Assembly (NCBI GenBank): GCA_040766135.1
Contig: JAXGRA010000003.1
Span: 133,288 to 197,287, forward strand
Source: JAGVSV01 sp040766135
GTDB taxonomy: Bacteria; Bacillota; Clostridia; Christensenellales; Aristaeellaceae
Direction: 5' to 3'
Length of the DNA stretch: 64,000 bases
The notes beneath the pieces are model-generated. The model saw only the letters and a program-made list of their open reading frames with translations, had not been told where the DNA came from and searched no databases. Both the position numbers and the translations under genes were made by a program. Below are positions 16,480 through 25,303 of this stretch, one piece after another; the stretch's first letter is position 1, and each line of letters opens with the position of its first letter.

Positions 16480-17256
16480 TTATAGCAGTTTTATCCCAAA
16501 CACCTTTTCCAGCACCCCCGGCACTTCTTTATCATCCAGCAGCCGCTGCTCGGTCACCGTATCCCCTACCAGGGTTTTGAAGGTGTTGCCGACCAGGTTG
16601 TAGCTGCCATTGTCGGTGCGGATGCCCACCATGCGGTGCTTGTTAAACGGCGAGGAGGGGTGCTTTTCGCAGAAAAAGCTGGGCATAACAAAGTCGTCGG
16701 GGATTTGCGGCTCTAAGGTAAAGCCAAACAGCGGGGCATAGTCCTCGCCGGGGAGGGCCTGATCGATAATGTGGCCGTAAAAATCATCCTTGCGCAGCAC
16801 GTAGCTGGCCACGCCGTCAAACTGTTCCACGCCCATCTGGAATGGGTGCGCGGCGCGGCAGCTTTCGCGCATGATGCCTGCATCCACCAGATATTGTCCC
16901 TCCGGCAGCGTCACCAGCAAAACATGGTGCCGCCGCATGGGCAGTATGTCCTTTGGCTCGCCCATGATGAAGCGTCCGGTGAGGTGCAGCACCTCAAAGC
17001 CCATGCTTTCAAGCAGCGTGCCCAGCGCGGCGTTGAGTTCAAAGCAATAGCCGCCGCGGTTGCGAACCACGATTTTATCAAACAGATCCTGCCTGTCCAG
17101 CGATATTGGAATATCTGCCAGCACGTCCAAGTTTTCGTACGGCACAGTTAAATAATGCGCCCGCACAATGCGCGACAAGGTATCCGCGCTGTGCGGCAGA
17201 CTGTCCGTCAGCCCGATGCGGGCGAGGTATTGTTTCGTCTGCTGTTGATTATACAT
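16480..17256 (-). CDS. nat: Arylamine N-acetyltransferase
   Basis: A 258-residue NAT-family enzyme that transfers acetyl from acetyl-CoA to arylamines or hydrazines. The catalytic triad is visible: Cys in NRGGYCFELNAALG, His in RRHHVLLVTL and Asp in QYLVDAGIM. HYLTVPYENLDVL is the conserved N-terminal motif. Cytosolic. The ATG is preceded by AAGGACGG. Such genes in gut Clostridia act on xenobiotics or aromatic amines; the natural substrate here is unknown. Confidence 0.92.
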   Translation of the reverse strand: MYNQQQTKQYLARIGLTDSLPHSADTLSRIVRAHYLTVPYENLDVLADIPISLDRQDLFDKIVVRNRGGYCFELNAALGTLLESMGFEVLHLTGRFIMGEPKDILPMRRHHVLLVTLPEGQYLVDAGIMRESCRAAHPFQMGVEQFDGVASYVLRKDDFYGHIIDQALPGEDYAPLFGFTLEPQIPDDFVMPSFFCEKHPSSPFNKHRMVGIRTDNGSYNLVGNTFKTLVGDTVTEQRLLDDKEVPGVLEKVFGIKLL

Positions 17257-17286
17257 GGTGTACCGTCCTTTTTATAATATGTATGT

Positions 17287-18159
17287 TTATGTTTTATCCA
17301 CGCCGCCAAAGGCATCCTGTTTGACATTGGGGCTGGAGCGTTTGCCGATGGCCGGATAGCGCCTGTCCAGCGCTGCGCGGCTGATTTCGATAACTTCCTC
17401 GGCCTCGTCGCGGGTGGTGCAACCCACCGTCACCATGTCGCAGGCGCGCAGCGTGTTCCACACAAAGTTTAGCCCCACATACGGCGTCAGTCGGCCGGCG
17501 GCCATGGGCTTGATGGTCATCACCGGCTTTTTGGCGTTGTGGATGATGGATGCAATGGTTTCTACCTCAATCTGCATCAGGAACCCGGCAGCATTGTACA
17601 GCTGGATATAGGTTTCCACGTCATAGCCTTGCTCATCGCTGTACAAAACCAGCTCCGGCATGTGCGCGGACAGGCCGGGGATTAATCCCTCCTGCCGGAT
17701 CATGTCTAAATAATCGGGCAGGCGCGTAATCTGATGCAGGTTTTTGTTGACCAGTTGCTCGGCGCTGCTGTGATGGATTAAACAAAAAGTAGCGCCATAT
17801 TCGCGGCTGCGGCGGATGATGGCACGCGTCTCGCGGCGGGCGGCTTCATTGTCGTCCACGTTGATGATGGGTGTGTCCACCACGATAAGCTTCCTGCCGG
17901 ATTTTTGCTGTGCGTACTGAATGGCTTCGTACAGGATGTTGGTGGGGTTCATGGGCCCCATGATGGTGTCTATCCCGTTGTCCAGGTATGCTTCCAACAT
18001 GGGATACGCGCTGGCTGCATCCGGGAACCGATCGCGGATGCCCTTGTCATGGGCGGGGCTGCGATGGCTCCACCCCAGCATCCAGTTGGTGCCGATGATC
18101 ATCCGGGACAAGGACACCCCGGCCACCTGCGTGCGCGGGAAGGGAGCGATATGTTCCAT
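17287..18159 (-). CDS. TIM-barrel protein of unknown function
   Basis: A 290-residue protein with AGVSLSRMIIGTNWMLGWSH at the front, DNGIDTIMGPMNP, then LSAHMPELVLY and MTIKPMAAGRLTPYVGLNFV. The spacing suggests an aldo/keto reductase-like or related barrel, and VGCTTRDEAEEVIEISRAAL resembles the C-terminal part of aldo/keto reductases. The usual Asp-Tyr-Lys-His catalytic set is not evident. No pathway can be assigned. AAGGAGG precedes the ATG. The gap to the next gene (about 200 bases) holds nothing I can support. Confidence 0.6.
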   Translation of the reverse strand: MEHIAPFPRTQVAGVSLSRMIIGTNWMLGWSHRSPAHDKGIRDRFPDAASAYPMLEAYLDNGIDTIMGPMNPTNILYEAIQYAQQKSGRKLIVVDTPIINVDDNEAARRETRAIIRRSREYGATFCLIHHSSAEQLVNKNLHQITRLPDYLDMIRQEGLIPGLSAHMPELVLYSDEQGYDVETYIQLYNAAGFLMQIEVETIASIIHNAKKPVMTIKPMAAGRLTPYVGLNFVWNTLRACDMVTVGCTTRDEAEEVIEISRAALDRRYPAIGKRSSPNVKQDAFGGVDKT

Positions 18160-18360
18160 AGATAGGGCCTCCTTGTTGTATGGTTATGTTACCGGCATTA
18201 TACATGGAAATATTGTGGATGAACAGGGTGTTTACGCCTGTGCGCTTGTGATAAGATGCATGCAGGTTCCAGCATGTGTTCTGCGCTATATCTGGGTGTA
18301 TTCAATAACACAAGAGTGGTTTGGGAGGTTCGCTGTGGGAAACCTGATAACGCCCTGATG

Positions 18361-19029
18361 CTAATCAGCCCGCCCGCCTAAGATAACCCAATGCCGCGCC
18401 CAGGCCAGCAACGCCTGGGACATATCAGCCAGTTCAACCGGCTGTCCCGCGCGCAGGTTCATCCATGTGCGCAGAATGGCCTGCTCGGGCGCGTTGAGGA
18501 CGTTTTCCAAATCCTGCTGCCGCCGGACAAAATGCCCGGTGGCGCGGTAATGAATGGCCTGGATGACATAAACAGCCTGTTTATACAGGCCTCGCAGCGT
18601 TTTTTCCTTCTGAGCGTAAATCATGTTGTGCACGCATCCGTGATAGATGTTGCACGCGCCCAAATGGATGGCGCGCTCCACAGCCTGATCATCTAAGCGC
18701 GGCAGCAGCGTATCCAGGCTGCCCCGCAGCGGCAGCGTGTCATGATATAGCTGAAACAGGTCGGCTGCGTCCCAGTGGGTTATTTCCTCCCACCCGGCCA
18801 GGAAGCCGCACGCCTTGTCCCGGTGTGCAAGGCTGTCCAGCAGCGCGCGATAGGTTAAAATATCGTCCGCGGACAGTGTATCTAGGATAACCACCATGTC
18901 AATGTCGCTGTCCTCGGTCGCTTCGCCGCGACTGTAACTGCCTTGCAGGCCCACAAACCAGATGCGCTGGCCAAACGATGCGTCCAGTGCGTTCATAAAG
19001 GCCTGCGTCCAGGTTGCTATATCAATCAT
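18361..19029 (-). CDS. Nucleotidyltransferase-fold protein
   Basis: A 222-residue protein with the minimal nucleotidyltransferase signature GLQGSYSRGEATEDSDIDMV (G-S-Y then D-x-D, residues about 27-46), followed by an all-helical C-terminal half. Similar proteins modify small molecules or proteins with AMP or nucleotides, or are antitoxin-like; none can be chosen here. The ATG at 19029 has GGAGGGTCT and overlaps the acetate-kinase-like gene by 4 bases (ATGA), so the two are translated together. A second such protein lies at 37212-37850. Confidence 0.75.
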   Translation of the reverse strand: MIDIATWTQAFMNALDASFGQRIWFVGLQGSYSRGEATEDSDIDMVVILDTLSADDILTYRALLDSLAHRDKACGFLAGWEEITHWDAADLFQLYHDTLPLRGSLDTLLPRLDDQAVERAIHLGACNIYHGCVHNMIYAQKEKTLRGLYKQAVYVIQAIHYRATGHFVRRQQDLENVLNAPEQAILRTWMNLRAGQPVELADMSQALLAWARHWVILGGRAD

Positions 19030-20201
19030 AGACCCTCCACCAGTGCCTTTGCCTTGCGGGCGATGATGATCTCCTCGTTGGTCGCCACCACGAACAAACG
19101 GGTAGGTGAACCGGCGGCGGAGATATCATCCCCTGCACGGGCGTTGTTGTTTTTTTCATTGTCCAGCACAAGCCCCATGCACGCCAGCCCCTCCAATGCC
19201 AGGGCGCGTATCTGCGGGCTGTTTTGGCCGATGCCGCCGGTAAAGGCGAGGGCATCCGCGCCGCCCAGCGCCGCCACAAAAGCCCCGATCTGTTTTTTTA
19301 ATTGATAGCAATACGCCTGCACCGCGATGGTGGCGCGCTCGTCGCCCTGGCTGCTGGCCTCGGTCAGCGTGCGCATGTCGCCGGACAGCCCTTGCGACAG
19401 CCCTAACAGGCCGCTTTGCGTGCCGTACAGGTGCTTGATGTCCTGAAGCGGCATGCCCAGCGTTTCATGCAGGTAAAAGACCAAATAGGGATCGATATCT
19501 CCGATGCGGTTGTTGTGCATCAGGCCCGTTTGCATGGACAGCCCGATGGTGGTGTCCGCCCCGCGCCCGTCCTTTACCGCCGCCAGCGAGGATGACCCGC
19601 CTAAGTGGCAGGAAATCAGCTTTACAGGCCGCCCCATGCGCCCGGTGACCCAACCCGTTACATATTCATGCGAGGCACCGTGCGCGCCGTTGCGGCGGAT
19701 GCCCTGCTGCGACAGCGCATACGGCAGTGGGTACAGGTAGGCGTGTTCCGGCATGCCGGAAAAGAAGCCCGTTTCAAAGCTGGCAATCAAGGGGGTGTTT
19801 GGCATCAGCTGCATAAACTGCCGGATGGCCGCCACATAGGGCGGGTTGTGCGCAGGCAGCAGGGCATTGAGCCGCTCCATGCGCGATAGCACATCCTCGT
19901 TTAAGCGCACCACGCCGGTCACGCCCAGCGCCGCTACGGTTTTAAAGGCCACCGCATCCGGCAAGCCTGTCATCACGCCCGTTTCACTCAAAAATCCTAA
20001 CATGTCCGTGATGGCCTGCTGATAGCCGCTTTCGGGCGTGTCCTTGGTGCGGGTGTGTGCGCTGGCCTGCTGGCGGCTGCTGCCCGTGGTGCGCGCTACG
20101 CCCTCAAAGTGCCCGGATGCCAGCTCCGTTTCGGCGGCGTCCATGCGATACAGCCTGTATTTAAAGGATGTGCTGCCCACATTGACAGATAAAATGTGCA
20201 T
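19026..20201 (-). CDS. Acetate/acyl kinase family protein, diverged
   Basis: A 391-residue ASKHA-fold kinase of the acetate kinase family. Asn7 (ILSVNVGSTSFK), the His of GAHGASHEYV, the His of SCHLGGSS and the Arg of NNRIGDIDP match catalytic residues of AckA. However, the AckA stretch HRVVHGG is replaced by FKTVAAL, so the substrate-binding Arg91 becomes Lys and the glycines are lost. HLGNGSS is HLGGSSS. It may phosphorylate another carboxylate or bind a ligand without AckA activity. GGGAGGACAACC precedes the ATG. Divergent from zwf. Confidence 0.8.
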   Translation of the reverse strand: MHILSVNVGSTSFKYRLYRMDAAETELASGHFEGVARTTGSSRQQASAHTRTKDTPESGYQQAITDMLGFLSETGVMTGLPDAVAFKTVAALGVTGVVRLNEDVLSRMERLNALLPAHNPPYVAAIRQFMQLMPNTPLIASFETGFFSGMPEHAYLYPLPYALSQQGIRRNGAHGASHEYVTGWVTGRMGRPVKLISCHLGGSSSLAAVKDGRGADTTIGLSMQTGLMHNNRIGDIDPYLVFYLHETLGMPLQDIKHLYGTQSGLLGLSQGLSGDMRTLTEASSQGDERATIAVQAYCYQLKKQIGAFVAALGGADALAFTGGIGQNSPQIRALALEGLACMGLVLDNEKNNNARAGDDISAAGSPTRLFVVATNEEIIIARKAKALVEGL

Positions 20202-20264
20202 GGTTGTCCTCCCTGCTGCGTTGTCTTTGCATCATACCCGCCCCGGGGTGTGCGTGTCCATCCC

Positions 20265-20294
20265 TTGTGTGCGCGTGGACAAACTGGGTAGAAT
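20265..20294 (+). promoter_or_regulatory. Possible promoter of zwf
   Basis: TTGTGT (20265-20270) and TAGAAT (20289-20294) are 18 bases apart, placed 28 bases before the zwf start. The -35 is weak. Confidence 0.35.
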
Positions 20295-20321
20295 AGATAC
20301 ATCCCAGCAAGGAGGGATCGT

Positions 20322-21806
20322 ATGGAGCGTTTACAGCCTCTCATTATTACGATATTCGGCGCTACCGGCGACTTGACGCACCGCAAGCTGCTGCCCGCGC
20401 TGTATATGCTGTACAGCCAGCAGCTTATTCCTGATAATATCCGGGTGTATGCCATCGGGCGCAGGGATTGGAGCGAGGGAGAGTACTGCGACCAGGCCAT
20501 GCAGCAGCTGGCCGGGTTTTTGAAAGACCGGCCGCAGCCCATCGACATTGAGCAGTTTTTGGCGCACGTGCACTACCGCAAGCTGCCCTTTGATGCCGAT
20601 GCGGCGGCATATCAGGCCTTTGGGCGGCAGTTGGACGCCGATGAAAAGACGCTGGGGCAGCGGGCGGTGCGGCTGTTTTTCCTGGCCACAGCGCCGGAAT
20701 ATTTTGACGTCATTGCCCGCAAGCTCACCCAAGCACACATCATGACCAAGGGCGATCTCCACGGCCGCATTTTGATTGAAAAACCCTTTGGCGAGAGCTT
20801 AGAAACCGCACGCCAGCTCAACCGTGCATTGACCGGTTTGTTGAGCGATGAACAGATATACCGCATCGACCATTATTTGGGCAAGGAGATGATCCGCAAT
20901 ATCTTGGCGGTGCGCTTTGCCAACGGCGTGTTTGAATCGCTGTGGGACAAGGAACATATCGACAACATCCAGATTACGCTGGACGAGCAGATCGGCGTGG
21001 GCACGCGCGGCGGGTATTATGAGCAATCCGGCGTGCTGCGCGACATGCTGCAAAACCATCTGCTGCAGATGCTGTCGCTGGTGATGATGGAGCCGCCCGC
21101 CACGCTGGGCGCGCAGGATGTGCGCCAGGCCAAGAAGGACGTTGTCAAGGCGCTGCGCCTGTACACGCAGCAGTCCGCGCGCTCGGATGTGGTGCTGGGC
21201 CAGTACGGGCCGGGCAACGGCATGAAGGGCTACCGCGAGGAGGATAGGGTGCAGGAGGATTCCCGGACGCCCACCTATGTGGCGCTGCGCGCGCAGGTGG
21301 ACACCCCGCGCTGGCAGGACATGCCCGTATATCTGCGCACGGGCAAGCGCATGCCGCGCAGCCGCGCCCAGGTGGTGGTGGAGTTTGCACGCCCCAAGGA
21401 TGTGCCGCCATATCCCGAATTTGCCGGTGTCCCGCCCAGCCTGCTGGTCATTGAAGTGCAGCCCGCTGATGGCCTGCGTGTGGCGTTTAACGCCAAAAAA
21501 CCGGGCAGCGCGCTGGCCACGCAGCGCGCGCAGCTGGACTATTGCCACAGCTGCCAGTACGGCGGCAACGTGCCCGAAGCGTATGAAACGCTGCTGTTAG
21601 ACGCCTATCTGGGCAATGGCACGCTGTTTGCCGACTGGGAGGAGATTGAAGCATCCTGGGCCTTTGTGGAAAGTATCCAGCCCGCAGCCGACCGCGCGCA
21701 GTACCCCAACTACGCCGCCGGCAGCGAGGGCCCCGATGCCGCAGCGCAGCTGTTAGCGCGCGATGGCCGACGCTGGCATCATGTGGAGCCGCCGGTTACC
21801 GCCTGA
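20322..21806 (+). CDS. zwf: Glucose-6-phosphate 1-dehydrogenase
   Basis: Oxidises glucose 6-phosphate to 6-phosphogluconolactone with NADP, the first step of the oxidative pentose phosphate route. Length is 494 residues, normal for the family. It shows the coenzyme fingerprint ITIFGATGDLTHRKLLPALY, the EKPFG motif (ILIEKPFGES) and the active-site signature RIDHYLGKEMIRNI. AAGGAGGGATCGT precedes the ATG. No gluconate-phosphate dehydrogenase or lactonase lies beside it in this window. Its pathway meets xylAB in xylulose 5-phosphate. Confidence 0.96.
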   Translation: MERLQPLIITIFGATGDLTHRKLLPALYMLYSQQLIPDNIRVYAIGRRDWSEGEYCDQAMQQLAGFLKDRPQPIDIEQFLAHVHYRKLPFDADAAAYQAFGRQLDADEKTLGQRAVRLFFLATAPEYFDVIARKLTQAHIMTKGDLHGRILIEKPFGESLETARQLNRALTGLLSDEQIYRIDHYLGKEMIRNILAVRFANGVFESLWDKEHIDNIQITLDEQIGVGTRGGYYEQSGVLRDMLQNHLLQMLSLVMMEPPATLGAQDVRQAKKDVVKALRLYTQQSARSDVVLGQYGPGNGMKGYREEDRVQEDSRTPTYVALRAQVDTPRWQDMPVYLRTGKRMPRSRAQVVVEFARPKDVPPYPEFAGVPPSLLVIEVQPADGLRVAFNAKKPGSALATQRAQLDYCHSCQYGGNVPEAYETLLLDAYLGNGTLFADWEEIEASWAFVESIQPAADRAQYPNYAAGSEGPDAAAQLLARDGRRWHHVEPPVTA

Positions 21807-21830
21807 CGTACGTCCTGCGGCAGCCCACCG

Positions 21831-22685
21831 CTACATTTTCAAATCCCTTTTGGTAAGTGCGCCCCATGCGCCCAAAGCATAAACAGCAAACAGCACGCCT
21901 GCGGTGATCAGCAGCTGCCTCGCCGGGCCGCCGGGCGCGTATTTACCGGCTTGGTTCATCATGGCATAGTCGCTTAAGCGGAAAGGCAGCCAGCCCAATG
22001 TATCCAGCAAAAAGAATATCATGCGCTGGAAGTTAAATGCTTCTAACATGCCGAACACCAGCGCGGCGGTTTTGTTTTGCGTAAGCGTCAGCACGCACAG
22101 CACCGAGGCTGCCAGCGCCAGATCTACCGCCATGTGTACGCCGAAAAACGAAAGCAATTTGGCTGCATCAAAGGTGGCCGGGTTGCCCAGCAGCAGCGAG
22201 CCGATGACCGCCGAAAGCAATGTGGTCAGGTACAAAAGGGCGGAAACCAGCAGCGCAATCACCAGCTTGGAAAGCAGCCATTTGCTCTTGATGCCGCGCA
22301 GCGTGAGCAGGTTTTTCAGATACCCGGTTGCATAGTCCTTGGCTGCAAACAGCGCCACCACAATCACTGACATCAGATGCGCCATGCCGATTTGCTGGAT
22401 GGGCACCATGGACAGCGCTTGCACATCGGCCTGCCTGCGCAGCTCCAGCATCGCGTTTTGGGCGCTTTCCGGCGATATCCGCGCGGCCATGGCCAGCTTG
22501 GACTGCATATCGTCGCCATCCTCATGCCACGCGCCCATCTGCGCCAGGTCGTCCACGCTTTGTGTGGTCAAAAAGTGCATGGCCGTCGTGGCGATGCCCA
22601 CAATCAGCGCGATGATGAGCATGCCCACATACAGCGAGCGCGCGCGCAGCAGGCGCCTGATATCCATGCGCAATATATTACGCAC
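21831..22685 (-). CDS. ABC-2 type exporter permease
   Basis: A 284-residue membrane protein. A cytoplasmic start (RNILRMDIRRLLRARS) leads to a first span YVGMLIIALIVGIATTAMHF, a large extracytoplasmic loop, then spans including LMSVIVVALFAAKDYATGYL, LVIALLVSALLYLTTLLSAV and the final LLITAGVLFAVYALGAWGAL. This is the ABC-2 permease pattern. I prefer GTG 22685, which GGGAGG precedes at good spacing, over GTG 22694. It overlaps the end of the ATPase gene, confirming a two-gene exporter. Cargo unknown. Confidence 0.82.
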   Translation of the reverse strand: MRNILRMDIRRLLRARSLYVGMLIIALIVGIATTAMHFLTTQSVDDLAQMGAWHEDGDDMQSKLAMAARISPESAQNAMLELRRQADVQALSMVPIQQIGMAHLMSVIVVALFAAKDYATGYLKNLLTLRGIKSKWLLSKLVIALLVSALLYLTTLLSAVIGSLLLGNPATFDAAKLLSFFGVHMAVDLALAASVLCVLTLTQNKTAALVFGMLEAFNFQRMIFFLLDTLGWLPFRLSDYAMMNQAGKYAPGGPARQLLITAGVLFAVYALGAWGALTKRDLKM

Positions 22686-23598
22686 CGTGCCCACCTCCCG
22701 TCAGCTGCATGAAGTACTCCTCTAACGTGCGGTGGCGCACCTGGAAGCTTTCGGTGTAGATGCGCGCATCAAACAGCAGCCGGCTGATGACCTTGTGCTG
22801 ATCAATGCCCTGCGTGATGCGCAGCGTGCGCCCGTCCCCGTCGATGTGCGCGGGCAAGCCGGTCTTTTCAAAAATCAGCGCCGCTGCCTCCTGCGCCTGG
22901 TCGGTCACGATGGAGATATCGGCCTGGTTTTCAATTTCCAGCGTCTCGCGGCTGACCTCGCGGATCAGGCGCCCTTCGTTGATGATGCCGTATACCGAGG
23001 CAAACTTGGCCAACTCGTCCAGAATATGGCTGGAAATAATAATCGTGGTGCCCTTTTCGCGGCTGAGGCGCACCAGCATGTTGCGGATGTCCGCAATACC
23101 CTGCGGGTCCATGCCGTTGATGGGCTCGTCCAACATCAGCAGATCGGGATCGCCCAGCAGCGCCATGGCAATGCCCAGCCGCTGCTTCATGCCCAGCGAA
23201 TATTGCTTTACCTTCTTGCGCCCGGCATCGGCCAGGCCCACCAGCTCCAGCAAATCGGCGTGGTTGTTGCTGCGGGGCAGCCCTAGCGCGATACGCTTGT
23301 ACGTCAGGTTTTCGCGCGCATCGGCGTCCGGGTACAGATTGGGCATTTCCACCAGCGTGCCGATGCGCAGGCTGTAGCTGGCGGCCTCGGATAATTTGGC
23401 ACCGTTCAGCCACGCCTGCCCGGCGCTTTGGTGCACCTGCCGGTTGATAATCTTCATCAGCGTGGTCTTGCCTGCGCCGTTGCGGCCAATCAGGCCGTAT
23501 ATGTCTCCCTTGCGCACGTGGATGTCCACATCCTGAAGCGCGTGTTTTTGCCCATAGCGCTTGCTCAGGCGTTCGGTGCGCAGCAGCATATCGTTCAT
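22678..23598 (-). CDS. ABC transporter ATP-binding protein
   Basis: A 306-residue ATPase: Walker A GLIGRNGAGKTTLMKI, signature YSLGMKQRLGIAMAL, Walker B LLMLDEPINGMDP and the switch His in IIISSHILDELAKF. The C-terminal extension (about 80 residues) is common in antibiotic/bacteriocin-type ABC-2 exporters. GGAGGTGACTGC precedes the ATG at 23598; upstream in-frame codons are unsupported. Works with the overlapping permease to export an unidentified substrate. Confidence 0.92.
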   Translation of the reverse strand: MNDMLLRTERLSKRYGQKHALQDVDIHVRKGDIYGLIGRNGAGKTTLMKIINRQVHQSAGQAWLNGAKLSEAASYSLRIGTLVEMPNLYPDADARENLTYKRIALGLPRSNNHADLLELVGLADAGRKKVKQYSLGMKQRLGIAMALLGDPDLLMLDEPINGMDPQGIADIRNMLVRLSREKGTTIIISSHILDELAKFASVYGIINEGRLIREVSRETLEIENQADISIVTDQAQEAAALIFEKTGLPAHIDGDGRTLRITQGIDQHKVISRLLFDARIYTESFQVRHRTLEEYFMQLTGGGHGA

Positions 23599-23782
23599 GC
23601 AGTCACCTCCTGAATAACCAGTATACGCTGTTGTATGTGCGCTGTGCTTGTGCGGTATGTGAAAATTTGGCAAAATTTGGTGCGACGCTGTCCATGGGGG
23701 CAGCAGGCATGCTCTTTCTGTGGCATAATGCTCGATGTGCCCGCGATGGGGCATGAGCCCTGGAGGCTGGAAAGGAAATACT

Positions 23783-25042
23783 GTGCGTAAGCTGCTGCTC
23801 CGTCATCCGTTAATCCGCACGCTGACCGAACTGCGTGGAAACACCCTGGCCTGTGTGTGGACGGAACCCTTGTGGGGCCTGTCCATGAACCTGTGCCTGC
23901 CGTATGCCTCGGTGTACATGCTGGCCCTGGGGTTAAGCGATGCCCAGGTGGGGCTGGTGGCGTCCATCTACATGTTTTCGCAGACGATTTTTGCGTTTTT
24001 GTCGGGTGCCATCACGGATCGGTATGGGCGCAGGCTCAGCACCGCACTGTTTGATTTTATCGCCTATAGCATTCCCTGCCTGATCTGGGCCAGCAGCCAG
24101 GGCTTTTGGTTTTTTGCGGTGGCGGCGCTGCTCAACGGCGTGATGAAAGTGCCCACGGTGGCCTGGAGCTGCCTGGTGGTGGAGGATGCCCCGCGCGATA
24201 AAATCACGCACATCTATTCCTGGATTACCATTGGGGCCAACATGTCGGCGCTGTTTGCACCCATATCGTCCATTTTGGTGTCCCGGCTTACGCTCGTCCC
24301 GGCCATTCGCATTCTGTACATCAATGCGTTTGTGGTGATGACGCTGAAAATATTCCTGCTGTACAAGTTTACGACCGAAACAAGCACTGGTCTAAAGCGC
24401 ATGGAGGCTGTCCGGGGCATGATCTGGGGGCAGCAGCTGCGCGGCTACAAGGGCACGTTCAAAAGCATTCTGACCTCGCCGGCCACGATCTTCGCCATCA
24501 TCATCAGCATTTTGGTGGAGATTGTCACCATGATCAATATGACGTTCTGGCAGATCATTGCCTCCCGCCGCATCGGCATCCCCGATACGATGCTGCCCAT
24601 CTTTCCGATGGTGAAAAGCCTGCTGGTCATTGTATTGTTTTTTACCGTGCTGGCGCGTATCCAGCAGGCGCGGCCCATTGTGCCGCTGGCGGGCGGGTTT
24701 ATCAGCGCCATTGTCAGCGCGCTGCTGCTGATCAGTGTGCCTGGCGCCGGGTTGACGGGCTATGTGGTGTTGGGTGTATCCCTGCTCCTTGAATCGCTGG
24801 GGTATTCCGTGCTGTCCACCATGCGCGAATCGCTGGTGGCCACCAGCGTCAACCCTGATGACCGCTCGCGCATCATGGCGCTGCTGCAAACCAGCGTCAT
24901 GCTGGTCAGCGTGCCGTTTGGGTATATTGCGGGCCTGTTAAGCGACCTTAACCGCGCGCTGCCGTTTGTGCTCAACATGGTGCTGCTGTTGCTGGGCCTG
25001 CTGGCTGCGGTGGTGTTTTTCAGAAAAGAGAAGCACGCTTGA
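23783..25042 (+). CDS. MFS transporter
   Basis: A 419-residue major-facilitator protein with about twelve hydrophobic spans. The loop-2 motif is seen in SGAITDRYGRRLSTAL (G-x3-D-R-x-G-R-R). GLSMNLCLPYASVYMLALGL is the first span and LVATSVNPDDRSRIMALLQT is a conserved C-half loop. Substrate unknown. The start is taken as GTG 23783 with AAAGGA upstream; the ATG at 23735 would lack a site. A strong terminator follows the gene. Confidence 0.87.
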   Translation: MRKLLLRHPLIRTLTELRGNTLACVWTEPLWGLSMNLCLPYASVYMLALGLSDAQVGLVASIYMFSQTIFAFLSGAITDRYGRRLSTALFDFIAYSIPCLIWASSQGFWFFAVAALLNGVMKVPTVAWSCLVVEDAPRDKITHIYSWITIGANMSALFAPISSILVSRLTLVPAIRILYINAFVVMTLKIFLLYKFTTETSTGLKRMEAVRGMIWGQQLRGYKGTFKSILTSPATIFAIIISILVEIVTMINMTFWQIIASRRIGIPDTMLPIFPMVKSLLVIVLFFTVLARIQQARPIVPLAGGFISAIVSALLLISVPGAGLTGYVVLGVSLLLESLGYSVLSTMRESLVATSVNPDDRSRIMALLQTSVMLVSVPFGYIAGLLSDLNRALPFVLNMVLLLLGLLAAVVFFRKEKHA

Positions 25043-25112
25043 GCGTTTATCCAGACGAAAAGAGGAATAGACAAAAACTCCGGTGAAGCAACCGAGATTT
25101 TATCTGCAATGT

Positions 25113-25145
25113 AAGGAAGCGTCTGCAAGGCCGCTTCCTTTTTTA
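25113..25145 (+). terminator. Rho-independent terminator after the MFS gene
   Basis: AAGGAAGCG (25113-25121), 10-base loop, CGCTTCCTT (25132-25140) followed by TTTTT. Confidence 0.85.
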
Positions 25146-25303
25146 TCCCATAATAGGGCGCTAAATTCCCACATGGGTGGTAGGCTGGCCCATATTTGGG
25201 CGAAAAAACAATAATTTTTGCATGCGTCTTGCATTTTTCGTCCCAAAGAGATATTGTATACATAAATCAGGGCATAGCCTCGACCTAAGGGGAGGGATCG
25301 CCA

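Noticed and set aside
20256..20281. TGTCCA / TGGACA inverted repeat before zwf
   Set aside because: Arms of six bases with a 14-base gap are too weak and occur once; not reported as an operator.
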